Source of the DNA: Deltaproteobacteria bacterium
GTDB taxonomy: Bacteria; Desulfobacterota; Desulfovibrionia; Desulfovibrionales; Desulfovibrionaceae
Direction of reading: 5' to 3'
Length of the DNA: 6,842 bases
Assembly: GCA_025350085.1 (NCBI GenBank)
Contig: JANXYI010000039.1
Coordinates: forward strand, 1-6,842
Shown: positions 1-5,640 of the stretch, one piece after another
Layout of the letters: the number at the start of each line of letters is the position of its first letter
Position numbering within the stretch: position 1 is the first letter of the stretch
Position numbers and translations under genes: made by a program
The notes under the pieces: model-generated
Seen by the model: only the letters and a program-made list of their open reading frames with translations
Database searches by the model: none
What the model was told of the DNA's origin: nothing

Positions 1-25
1 CCTCAGGCCCCTTGGCCGCCGGAGG
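1..25. terminator. possible hairpin after the synthetase operon
   Basis: An imperfect inverted repeat, CCTC-A-GGC at the left and GCC-G-GAGG at the right, encloses a 9-nt GC-rich loop. It lies about 25 nt past the stop of the last minus-strand gene and could be part of its transcription terminator. Any U-run for that direction would be outside the window. On the plus strand the stem is followed by a pyrimidine tract rather than a clean T-run. It could also be chance in GC-rich DNA. Confidence 0.2.
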
Positions 26-50
26 CTCTTCTCTTCCGTCTTCTCTTCTC
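26..50. repeat. homopyrimidine mirror repeat with 11-bp arms
   Basis: On the plus strand CTCTTCTCTTC (26-36) is followed by the trinucleotide CGT and then CTTCTCTTCTC (40-50), which is the first arm read backwards (a mirror, not an inverted complement). Except for the central G the tract is all pyrimidine. The arms also share the 9-nt direct repeat CTTCTCTTC. The last base falls in the stop codon of the synthetase gene, so the message of that gene would carry a purine-only GA-rich segment directly after its stop. Mirror repeats of this composition are the class able to form triplex (H-) DNA; whether that happens here is unknown. Confidence 0.75.
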
Positions 51-1711
51 TAAATATCCATGCGCTCCTGGTCACGGGCACGGATCTCGGCGCGTTTGAT
101 CTTGCCGCTGATGGTTTTGGGCAGTTCGTTCACGTACTCGATGATGCGCGGGTACTTGTACGGCGCGGTGACGGTCTTGACGTGGTCCTGCAGGGTCTTG
201 GTCAGCTCGTCGCCGGGCGTGAAGCCCGGGGCCAGGACAACGGTGGCCTTGACGGCCATGCCGCGCACGGGGTCGGGCACACCGGTGACCGCGGCCTCGA
301 TGATGGCGTCGTGGGAGACCAGGGCGGATTCGACCTCAAAGGGCCCGATGCGGTAGCCGGAGCTCTTGATGAGGTCGTCGGTGCGGCCGAGGAACCAGAA
401 GTAGCCGTCCTCGTCCACCCAGGCCTTGTCGCCGGTGTGGTAGAACCCGCCGCGTACGACCTTGGCGGTGCGTTCGGGCTCGTCCAGGTAGCCGATGAAC
501 AGGCCGGGGATGCCTTTGGTGGTCTCGCCGTCCTTGAGCCGGATGCAGATCTCGCCTTCCTCGCCCGGGGGGCAGGGCTGGTCTTCGTCGTTCAGGAGCA
601 CGATGTCCCAGCCGGGCATGGCGCGGCCGAGGGAGCCGGGCTTGGGCTTCATGAAGGGCAGGGTGGCCACCTGCAGCGTGGTTTCGGTCTGGCCGTAGCC
701 CTCGTAGATGGGAAGGTTCAGGGCCTTCTGCCAGTCGGTGAACACGGAGTCGTTCAGCAGTTCGCCCGCGGTGGTGCAGTGGCGCAAGGCGGACAGGTCG
801 AACTCGCGCAGGTTCTCGCGCACCAGGAAGCGGTAGACCGTGGGCGGGGCGCAGAAGGTCGTGACCTTGTGCACGGAGAGGGTGCGCAGGAGCTCGCGCG
901 GCTCGAACTTGCCGCGGAAGTCCCAGACAAAGACCACGCCCCCGGCCAGCCACTGGCCGTAGAACTTGCCCCAGACGCTCTTGGCCCAGCCCGTGTCGGA
1001 CAGGGTCAGGTGGATGTCGCCGGGCTCCAGATCGTGCCAGTAGGCGCCGGTGACGACATGCCCGAAGGGGTAGGTGTGCGTGTGCAGGACCATCTTGGGC
1101 ATGCCCGTGGTGCCGGAGGAGAAGAAGATGACCATGGGGTCGTCGCCGCAGGCGGTGTCCTTGGTGCGCGGGAACTGGTCTGCCGCCGCCGCTTTCAGCG
1201 TCTCATAGTCCACCCAGCCATCCGGGGGGGCACTCGTGCCGACCTGGACCATGAGGCGCAGGTCCGGGCACTTGCTTCGTGCGGCCTGCATGCGCGCGGT
1301 GATGGAGTCCTCGCAGATCACGCAGGAGACGTGGGCGAAGTTCACGCGGAACTCGATGTCGTGCGGAGTCAACAGCGAGGGCGAGGGGATGGGCAGGGCG
1401 CCCAGGCGGGCCAGCGCCAGCATGGCCACCCAGTACTCCACGCGGCGGTAGAGCACGAGCATGACCCGGTCGCCCTTTTTCACGCCGTGGGCGGAGAGCG
1501 CGCTGGCGAGCCTGGCCGACTCCGCGCGGAAGAACTCGAAGCTGAGTTCGCGGCGCTGGCCTGCGTCGTCCATATGGATCAGGGCCAGGCGGTCGGGCTC
1601 GGCCGCAGCTTGGGCGTCGAGGAAGTCGTAGGCGAAGTTGTAGTCCGCGGGCACATCGTTTTTGAAGGCCGCCACAAAGTCGTGGTAGCTGTTCACGCGC
1701 AATTTTTCCAT
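50..1711 (-). CDS. AMP-forming acyl-CoA synthetase, ACSM (medium-chain) type
   Basis: This 553-residue adenylate-forming enzyme should activate a carboxylic acid with ATP and ligate it to CoA in the cytoplasm. All core family motifs are visible: the phosphate loop FFSSGTTGMPK (196-206), YEGYGQTET (336-344) contacting the adenylate, YHTGD with Asp428, GRTDDLIK (442-449) at the hinge, and the catalytic lysine Lys537 in PKTISGK. The stretch SDTGWAKSVWGKFYGQWLAG (238-257) is typical of the medium-chain ACSM and related benzoate/branched-chain ligase group, which separates it from the other synthetase in this window. Length is normal and no motif is damaged. The ATG start has GGGAG 8 nt upstream (1720-1724). 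It is the last gene of a four-gene operon, 20 nt after an XRE-cupin regulator. Substrate could be a medium-chain, branched or aromatic acid; sequence alone does not settle this. Confidence 0.93.
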   Translation of the reverse strand: MEKLRVNSYHDFVAAFKNDVPADYNFAYDFLDAQAAAEPDRLALIHMDDAGQRRELSFEFFRAESARLASALSAHGVKKGDRVMLVLYRRVEYWVAMLALARLGALPIPSPSLLTPHDIEFRVNFAHVSCVICEDSITARMQAARSKCPDLRLMVQVGTSAPPDGWVDYETLKAAAADQFPRTKDTACGDDPMVIFFSSGTTGMPKMVLHTHTYPFGHVVTGAYWHDLEPGDIHLTLSDTGWAKSVWGKFYGQWLAGGVVFVWDFRGKFEPRELLRTLSVHKVTTFCAPPTVYRFLVRENLREFDLSALRHCTTAGELLNDSVFTDWQKALNLPIYEGYGQTETTLQVATLPFMKPKPGSLGRAMPGWDIVLLNDEDQPCPPGEEGEICIRLKDGETTKGIPGLFIGYLDEPERTAKVVRGGFYHTGDKAWVDEDGYFWFLGRTDDLIKSSGYRIGPFEVESALVSHDAIIEAAVTGVPDPVRGMAVKATVVLAPGFTPGDELTKTLQDHVKTVTAPYKYPRIIEYVNELPKTISGKIKRAEIRARDQERMDI

Positions 1712-1731
1712 ATCGCTGGCTCCCGCGGGGC

Positions 1732-2289
1732 TTAGAGGATCACGTCCAGGAACACGGCCGGGTGGCCGTCCAGGCCGCGCAGGGCGTGCGGGGTCTGGGA
1801 GTCGAAGTACAACGAGTCGCCGGGTTCGAGCGCCAGGGCCTCGTCGCCCAGGCGCAGCTCGAGCCGACCCTCCAGGACGTGCACGAACTCCTGGCCGGAG
1901 TGGGAGACCTGGGTCATTTCCTGCGGGGCCTTGGGTGGCACGGTGATCAGGAAAGGCTCCATCTTGCGGCCCGAGAAGCGGTAGGCCAGGGACTTGTAGT
2001 CGTAGTCGCGGCGGCGCTCGACGGTCAGGCCCTCGCCCCGGCGCACGAGGGAGTAGCCGTGCAGGTGCGGCTCCAGGCCGCTGATGAGCACGGTCAGGTC
2101 CACGTTGCAGCAGTGGGCCACCTTCATGAGAAAGCCGAGCGGGATCTCGGTCTCGCCCGCCTCATAGGTGCGGATGAGCTCGGCGTCCACGCCGGTCTTG
2201 GCTGCCAGGTCGGCCACGGAGAGGTCCAGCGCGTCGCGCAGGCCGCGCAGGCGCGGGGCGATGTCCTTGTATGCCTGTTCTGTCTGCAT
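1732..2289 (-). CDS. XRE-family regulator with C-terminal cupin domain (second copy)
   Basis: A 185-residue transcription factor. Residues about 10-68 form a lambda-repressor-like helix-turn-helix (LRGLRDALDLSVADLAAKTG, then the recognition helix region around AELIRTYEAGE). Residues about 112-183 form a small cupin barrel with SHSGQEFVHVLEG (129-141) and LEPGDSLYFDSQTPH (154-168). Regulators of this build (PuuR is a known example) bind DNA through the first domain and are thought to sense a small ligand through the second. His130, Glu134 and His168 remain at metal-ligand positions, but the usual first histidine is Val128. The start is fixed by a strong AAGGAG 6 nt upstream. It sits between two acyl-CoA synthetase genes in one operon, so it likely responds to an organic acid or its CoA ester (inference). 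It is clearly a relative of the regulator at 3977-4543: both have MEPF before the barrel and the PGDS-YF-S-PH signature. Confidence 0.9.
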   Translation of the reverse strand: MQTEQAYKDIAPRLRGLRDALDLSVADLAAKTGVDAELIRTYEAGETEIPLGFLMKVAHCCNVDLTVLISGLEPHLHGYSLVRRGEGLTVERRRDYDYKSLAYRFSGRKMEPFLITVPPKAPQEMTQVSHSGQEFVHVLEGRLELRLGDEALALEPGDSLYFDSQTPHALRGLDGHPAVFLDVIL

Positions 2290-2295
2290 GGGGCA

Positions 2296-2301
2296 CTCCT
2301 T
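2296..2301 (-). promoter_or_regulatory. Shine-Dalgarno AAGGAG overlapping upstream stop
   Basis: On the minus strand the TAA of the upstream synthetase (2303-2301) runs directly into AGGAG, giving AAGGAG with 6 nt to the ATG at 2289. The overlap implies translational coupling of the regulator to the synthetase ahead of it and supports the chosen start. Confidence 0.8.
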
Positions 2302-3971
2302 TAAGCCTTGGGGGCTTCCTGCATGGCCTGGGGGAACAGCTCCGCCGCCAGCTCGCGCAGTTTGTACTTCTGGATCTTGCCGCTGGCGGTCATGGGATAG
2401 GACTCCACAAAGGCGATGTACTTGGGGATCTTGTAGCGCGAGATCTCGCCGCGGCAGAAGTCCTGCACGTCCTCGGGCTCCATGGCGACGTCGGGCTTGA
2501 GGATGATGAAGGCCCCGACCTCCTCGCCGTACTTGCGGCTGGGCACGCCCGCCACCTGCACGTCCAGGATGCCCTCCATGCGGTACAAGAATTCCTCGAT
2601 TTCACGCGGATAGACGTTCTCGCCGCCGCGGATGATCATGTCCTTGAGGCGCCCGGTGACGGTGACGTAGCCCTCCTCGTCCATGGTGCCCAGGTCGCCG
2701 GAGTGCAGCCAGCCGCCTTCGTCGATGGCCTTGGCCGTGCCTTCGGGGTTGTTGTAGTAACCCTTCATGACGTTGTAGCCGCGGCAGCAGATCTCGCCCA
2801 CGGTGTTGCGCGACATCTCCGTGTTGTTTTCGGGGTCCTTGATGCTCACCTCGATGGCGGGCATGGCGCGGCCCACGGTCTCGGTCATCTGGCGCAGACT
2901 GTCGCCCTTGCGGGTCTGGGTCATCACCGGGCTGCCCTCGGTCAGGCCGTAGCAGATGGTGATCTCGCTCATGTTCATCTGCTCAATGGCGCGCTTCATG
3001 AACTCGATGGGGCAGGGCGACCCGGCCATGATGCCGGTGCGCAAGGTCGAGAAGTCGAAGCGGCTGAAGAGCTTGTGCTCCAGCATACTGATGAACATGG
3101 TCGGCACGCCGTAGATGGCCGTGCACTTCTCTTCCTCCACGGAGGTCATGGCCATGAGCGGGTCGAAGTTCTCCAGGATGACCATGGCCGTGCCGTGGGT
3201 CACCGCGGCCATGACGCCCAGCACACAGCCGAAGCAGTGGAACAGCGGCACGGTCAGGCAGAGGCGGTCGGCTTCCGTGAAGCCCTGGTGCTCGCCGATC
3301 CAGTAGCCGTTGTTGCCGATGTTCACGTGGGTCAGCTGCACGCCTTTGGGGAAGCCCGTGGTGCCGCTGGTGTACTGCATGTTTACCACGTCGTGCGGGC
3401 CGAGCGAGTCCTGCCGGGCCTGGTAGGCCTCAATGGAGGTCATGACGCTGAGCGCCTGGATCTCGGGCAGGGTGTACATGCCGCGATGCTTCTCCGCGCC
3501 GAGGAAGAGCACACGCTTCAAGTGCGGGAACTTCTCGGACTTGAGCCGCCCGCGCTCCTGGGTCTTGAGCTCCGGCACCAGGTCGTTCAGCGTGCCCACG
3601 TAGTCGATGTCGCGGAAGCCGTCCATGAGGAAGAGGTTCTCGCACTCGGACTGCCTCAGCAGGTATTCCAGCTCCGCGCGGCGGTAGTGGGTGTTGACGG
3701 TTAAGAGCACCGCGCCGATCTTGGCCGTGGCGAACATCAGGACGACCCAGTAGGGCACGTTGTTGGCCCAGATGCCGACCTTCTCGCCCTTTTGCACGCC
3801 CAGGGCCATGAGGCCCATGGCCACCTCGTCCACCAGGTCCGAGAACTGCCGCCAGGTGAGGCGGAAGTCGCGGTCCACATAGACCACGGCGTCGCGGCCC
3901 GGCCACTTGTCCACGGTCTCGTCGAGGAGCTGCCCCAGGGTGGCTTCGCGTATGGGTTCTTTGCGCGGCAT
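2301..3971 (-). CDS. AMP-forming fatty-acyl-CoA synthetase, FadD/ACSF2-like
   Basis: A 556-residue AMP-binding ligase expected to make acyl-CoA, AMP and pyrophosphate from a fatty acid, ATP and CoA. Motifs in order: phosphate loop YTSGTTGFPKG (200-210), VPLFHCFG (241-248), YGLTEGSP (341-348), WLHSGD (421-426), the hinge GRLKDMIIRGGENVYP (440-455), and catalytic Lys532 in TASGKIQK. The GGENVYP hinge and YGLTEGSP pattern match the ACSF2 / general fatty-acyl-CoA synthase group, not the ACSM group of the other synthetase here. It is full length and intact. The ATG start is supported by GGAG 8 nt upstream (3980-3983), lying in the last codons of the preceding regulator gene. The 5-nt gap upstream and 11-nt gap downstream to XRE-cupin genes place it in the same operon. 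Likely substrate is medium- to long-chain fatty acid; this is family inference. Confidence 0.93.
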   Translation of the reverse strand: MPRKEPIREATLGQLLDETVDKWPGRDAVVYVDRDFRLTWRQFSDLVDEVAMGLMALGVQKGEKVGIWANNVPYWVVLMFATAKIGAVLLTVNTHYRRAELEYLLRQSECENLFLMDGFRDIDYVGTLNDLVPELKTQERGRLKSEKFPHLKRVLFLGAEKHRGMYTLPEIQALSVMTSIEAYQARQDSLGPHDVVNMQYTSGTTGFPKGVQLTHVNIGNNGYWIGEHQGFTEADRLCLTVPLFHCFGCVLGVMAAVTHGTAMVILENFDPLMAMTSVEEEKCTAIYGVPTMFISMLEHKLFSRFDFSTLRTGIMAGSPCPIEFMKRAIEQMNMSEITICYGLTEGSPVMTQTRKGDSLRQMTETVGRAMPAIEVSIKDPENNTEMSRNTVGEICCRGYNVMKGYYNNPEGTAKAIDEGGWLHSGDLGTMDEEGYVTVTGRLKDMIIRGGENVYPREIEEFLYRMEGILDVQVAGVPSRKYGEEVGAFIILKPDVAMEPEDVQDFCRGEISRYKIPKYIAFVESYPMTASGKIQKYKLRELAAELFPQAMQEAPKA

Positions 3972-3976
3972 GGCTG

Positions 3977-4543
3977 TTACTCCGGGAAGTAGAGCACGGC
4001 GTAGATGGACGCGCTTTGATCGCCCGCGGCCGAGACGTTGTGCGGCACCACGGAGTTGAAGTAGGTGCTGTCGCCGGGGCCGAGCACCGTGGTCTCGCGG
4101 CCGTAGACGAGCTGCAACTGGCCTTCGATGACCACGATGAACTCCTCGCCCTCGTGGGAGGACAGGGTTTTGTCCGCCTCGGGCTCGGGGTTGATCTCGA
4201 TGAAGAAGGGCTCCATGTGCCGGTCGGTCTTGCCCCGGCCGAGGGAGTGGTAGGTGTGGCTGGCGGGTGCGCTGGCGCCCGGGTGCATGGCCAGCTCCTG
4301 GTCGCGCTCGGCCAGGCGCACGATGAGCGGGTCGCGGCTGACCTGGTCGTCCAGGAAGGTGCCCAGGCGCAGGCCGAGCGCGCGGGCGATCTTGAGCAGC
4401 GGCCCCAGGGAGGGGTAGCGGTCCTCGGACTCCACGGCCGTGAGGAAGGCCTCGTCCAGGCCGGTGCGCTCGGAGAGGTCCGTCAGGCTCAAATTCTGCT
4501 TTTCCCGAAAGGCGCGTATGCGCTCACCCACTCGTCTGTCCAT
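3977..4543 (-). CDS. XRE-family regulator with C-terminal cupin domain (first copy)
   Basis: A 188-residue regulator and the first gene of the minus-strand operon. Residues 3-62 form the helix-turn-helix (VGERIRAFREKQNLSLTDLS, then GLDEAFLTAVESE). After a linker, a cupin barrel spans about 111-187, with SSHEGEEFIVVIEG (128-141) and LGPGDSTYFNSVVPH (154-168). As in the other copy, His130, Glu134 and His168 are present while the first cupin histidine is replaced (Ser128). I chose the ATG at 4543 because GAGG lies 8 nt upstream and because the HTH begins almost at once, as is usual. An upstream in-frame GTG at 4582 would add 13 unremarkable residues and has no Shine-Dalgarno. The neighbouring synthetase follows after 5 nt, so it probably controls its own operon from the divergent intergenic region to the right. 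The ligand is unknown; a fatty acid or acyl-CoA is a reasonable guess. Confidence 0.9.
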   Translation of the reverse strand: MDRRVGERIRAFREKQNLSLTDLSERTGLDEAFLTAVESEDRYPSLGPLLKIARALGLRLGTFLDDQVSRDPLIVRLAERDQELAMHPGASAPASHTYHSLGRGKTDRHMEPFFIEINPEPEADKTLSSHEGEEFIVVIEGQLQLVYGRETTVLGPGDSTYFNSVVPHNVSAAGDQSASIYAVLYFPE

Positions 4544-4547
4544 GTGC

Positions 4548-4555
4548 CCACCCTC
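4548..4555 (-). promoter_or_regulatory. Shine-Dalgarno deciding the regulator start
   Basis: Minus-strand GAGGGTGG precedes the ATG at 4543, with GAGG 8 nt away. No comparable purine run precedes the alternative GTG at 4582, so this site favours the shorter 188-residue protein. Confidence 0.6.
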
Positions 4556-4599
4556 GTTCCGCGCTGGCTGTTCTTTGTTCACACCGGCGACCTTGCGCC

Positions 4600-4618
4600 G
4601 ACGCCCTCGTCCGGCGTC
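4600..4618. repeat. 6-bp stem hairpin in regulator leader
   Basis: GACGCC (4600-4605) and GGCGTC (4613-4618) are perfect inverted repeats around a 7-nt loop. If the leftward transcript starts to the right of this, the hairpin would form in its leader about 57 nt before the regulator start. No U-run follows, so it is not a standard terminator. It could be an operator half-site pair or simply GC-rich chance. Confidence 0.35.
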
Positions 4619-4620
4619 CA

Positions 4621-4654
4621 GGCCGTGGCCGTAGTCCCCACAATGGGCACGGCC
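4621..4654. repeat. nested inverted repeat GGCCGT / ACGGCC
   Basis: GGCCGT occurs twice in tandem (4621-4626, 4627-4632) and either copy can pair with ACGGCC at 4649-4654. Inside the loop, CCCA (4637-4640) and TGGG (4644-4647) pair around CAA. The result is a two-tier stem with two possible registers. Function is unknown; it may be protein-binding DNA or leader RNA structure for the leftward operon. Confidence 0.35.
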
Positions 4655-4689
4655 CTACCGCATCCGGAGGATTTTGTCGACCCGCCTTG

Positions 4690-4703
4690 AGTGATTGCTC
4701 ACT
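4690..4703. promoter_or_regulatory. palindrome AGTGA-N4-TCACT, possible operator
   Basis: A perfect 5-bp inverted repeat with a TTGC spacer, overlapping a second register TGAG-N6-CTCA (4688-4701). The region around it is AT-richer than its surroundings. It resembles a dimeric repressor site. The half-site spacing is 2 bp shorter than a CRP site, so I do not assign it to that family. A site for the adjacent XRE-cupin regulator is possible but unproven. Confidence 0.35.
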
Positions 4704-4774
4704 TTTCTGGTGGAGCTCTGTGCAGAAAGCTGCCCTGCCCGGGGTTGGCGAATGACCGCCCGCGCGCCGGGGCG

Positions 4775-4807
4775 CTTGCCAGCAAGGGGCCAAGGGTGCT
4801 AGCAAAG
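4775..4807. repeat. paired small palindromes TGCYAGCAA, 20 bp apart
   Basis: CTTGC-CA-GCAAG (4775-4786) and the perfect 8-bp palindrome TGCTAGCA (4797-4804) are also direct repeats of each other: TGCCAGCAAGG (4777-4787) against TGCTAGCAAAG (4797-4807), nine of eleven identical. The 20-bp period is close to two helical turns. They cover the candidate -35 and -10 boxes, the position expected for a cooperative repressor. Confidence 0.45.
4776..4805 (+). promoter_or_regulatory. candidate promoter for TPR-fetAB genes
   Basis: TTGCCA (4776-4781) matches the sigma-70 -35 box at five of six bases. After an 18-bp spacer comes TAGCAA (4800-4805), a weak -10 that is preceded by TGC and so fits the extended -10 pattern. 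Transcription would begin near 4812 and give a leader of roughly 40 nt to the ATG at 4853. The -10 match is poor (three of six), hence modest confidence. Confidence 0.35.
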
Positions 4808-4852
4808 ATGTTGAGATTTTTCCCCAGGCACATGCAACCGACCGAGCGCGCC

Positions 4853-5626
4853 ATGGACAAGCAGCAGAATCAGGAAGAGCACACCCCGGTCTACCGCCCC
4901 GAGGGCGGCCAGAAGATCAAGGGCCTGTTCTCCACCCAGACCGTGGAAAAGGTCGGCACCGGCACCACCCAGCGCAAGACCATCAGCAAGATGTTCTGGT
5001 TCTGCACCCAGAACGACGAGGGCCAGGTCCTGGTCCAGGCCCTGAACAAGAACATGATCCCGGCCGGGAACAGCACGGCCGTGCCCCTGGAAGACTTCCT
5101 GGTCCGCTACAACCCCGAGCCCGAGCTCTATGTCAAGAGCGTGTACCCGAAGATGCAGGAACTGAACTCCACGGTGCAGCGCGCCGAGGAACAGCGCCAG
5201 CGCGGCGCGCTCTACAGCGCCCAGTTCGAGTACGAGAACGCGCTGGCCGTGGACGAGGAGAACGTGCGCGCCAACTTCGGCCTGGGGCTGACCTACGTGG
5301 AGCGCGGCGAGGCGGCCAAGGCCAAGGACATCCTGGGCCGCATCGTGGGCCTGGAGGCCGCCTTTGCCCCGGAGCACAAGCACCTGTTCAACGAGTTCGG
5401 CATCAGCCTGCGCAAGAGCCGCATGATCGACCAGTCCATCGAGTACTACACCCGCGCCCTGACCATGACCGAGACCGACGAGAACCTGCACTACAACGTG
5501 GCCCGCGCCTATTACGACAAGGGCGATCTGGACAAGTGCCGCGAACATCTGCTGCGCGCCCAGACCCTCAATCCCGCCCACGAGGAAGTGGCCAAGTTCA
5601 TCGAGTTCCTGAACTCCAAGAAATAG
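4853..5626 (+). CDS. tetratricopeptide-repeat protein
   Basis: A 257-residue soluble protein without a signal peptide or membrane segment. The C-terminal half carries about four TPR units, roughly 111-137, 138-171, 176-209 and 210-243; the last is a good match (NLHYNVARAYYDKGDLDKCR, then the usual Ala and Pro near its end). TPRs form a helical scaffold for protein-protein contacts. The N-terminal 100 residues are not TPR: they contain VYRPEGGQKIKGLFSTQTVE and VGTGTTQRKTISKMFW, a block I associate with similar proteins in Desulfovibrio relatives, of unknown role. I place the start at 4853 (MDKQ). Upstream in-frame starts at 4691, 4808 and 4832 add an atypical stretch, and 4691 and 4808 lie before the predicted transcription start. 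The Shine-Dalgarno here is weak (GAG 6 nt upstream). The fetAB-like genes follow after 14 nt, so co-transcription is likely, though a functional link is only inferred. Confidence 0.88.
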   Translation: MDKQQNQEEHTPVYRPEGGQKIKGLFSTQTVEKVGTGTTQRKTISKMFWFCTQNDEGQVLVQALNKNMIPAGNSTAVPLEDFLVRYNPEPELYVKSVYPKMQELNSTVQRAEEQRQRGALYSAQFEYENALAVDEENVRANFGLGLTYVERGEAAKAKDILGRIVGLEAAFAPEHKHLFNEFGISLRKSRMIDQSIEYYTRALTMTETDENLHYNVARAYYDKGDLDKCREHLLRAQTLNPAHEEVAKFIEFLNSKK

Positions 5627-5640
5627 GCCCCAGAGCCGTC

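Larger units (their letters stand above)
4544..4852. other. divergent intergenic regulatory region
   Basis: About 309 bp between the minus-strand regulator operon and the plus-strand TPR-fetAB genes. Open frames crossing it have no Shine-Dalgarno, no recognisable domain and skewed composition, so I call no gene here. It should hold promoters for both directions. I find a candidate for the rightward genes but none convincing for the leftward operon; a CAAAAT box at 4671-4676 on the minus strand lacks a matching -35. The region contains several inverted repeats, listed separately. Confidence 0.7.

Noticed and set aside
182..1735. 517-codon open frame on the plus strand opposite the ACSM-type synthetase
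   Set aside because: It mirrors the minus-strand gene codon for codon, is rich in Gly, Ala, Val, His and Gln with no domain, and is a typical GC-rich antisense shadow.
2271..3704. 477-codon open frame on the plus strand opposite the FadD-like synthetase
   Set aside because: It has the same biased composition and no motif, while the opposite strand carries a complete enzyme with all catalytic motifs.
4645..4660. Sigma-54 promoter at GGGCACGGCCCTACCGC
   Set aside because: The -24 GGCAC looks right, but the dinucleotide at the required 10-bp spacing is not GC and no TTGC element is present.
4690..4703. CRP or FNR type binding site
   Set aside because: GTGA-N4-TCAC is 2 bp too short for the CRP N6 arrangement, and the half-sites do not match the TTGAT of FNR.
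4524..4805. 93-codon minus-strand frame across the divergent intergenic region
   Set aside because: It overlaps the regulator start out of frame, has low-complexity Arg/Pro/Ala sequence and lacks a ribosome site.
4691..4852. N-terminal extension of the TPR protein from the start at 4691
   Set aside because: The extension is Arg/Pro/Gly-rich with no Shine-Dalgarno, and it crosses the palindromes and candidate promoter; the MDKQ start at 4853 fits better.
4799..5581. 260-codon minus-strand open frame opposite the TPR gene
   Set aside because: It is an antisense shadow; the plus strand has clear TPR periodicity and this frame shows only Leu, Gly, Ala, Val and His-rich sequence.
5536..5640. Longer FetA start inside the TPR gene
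   Set aside because: The GTG at 5536 would overlap the TPR coding sequence by about 90 bases and add residues outside the ABC domain.
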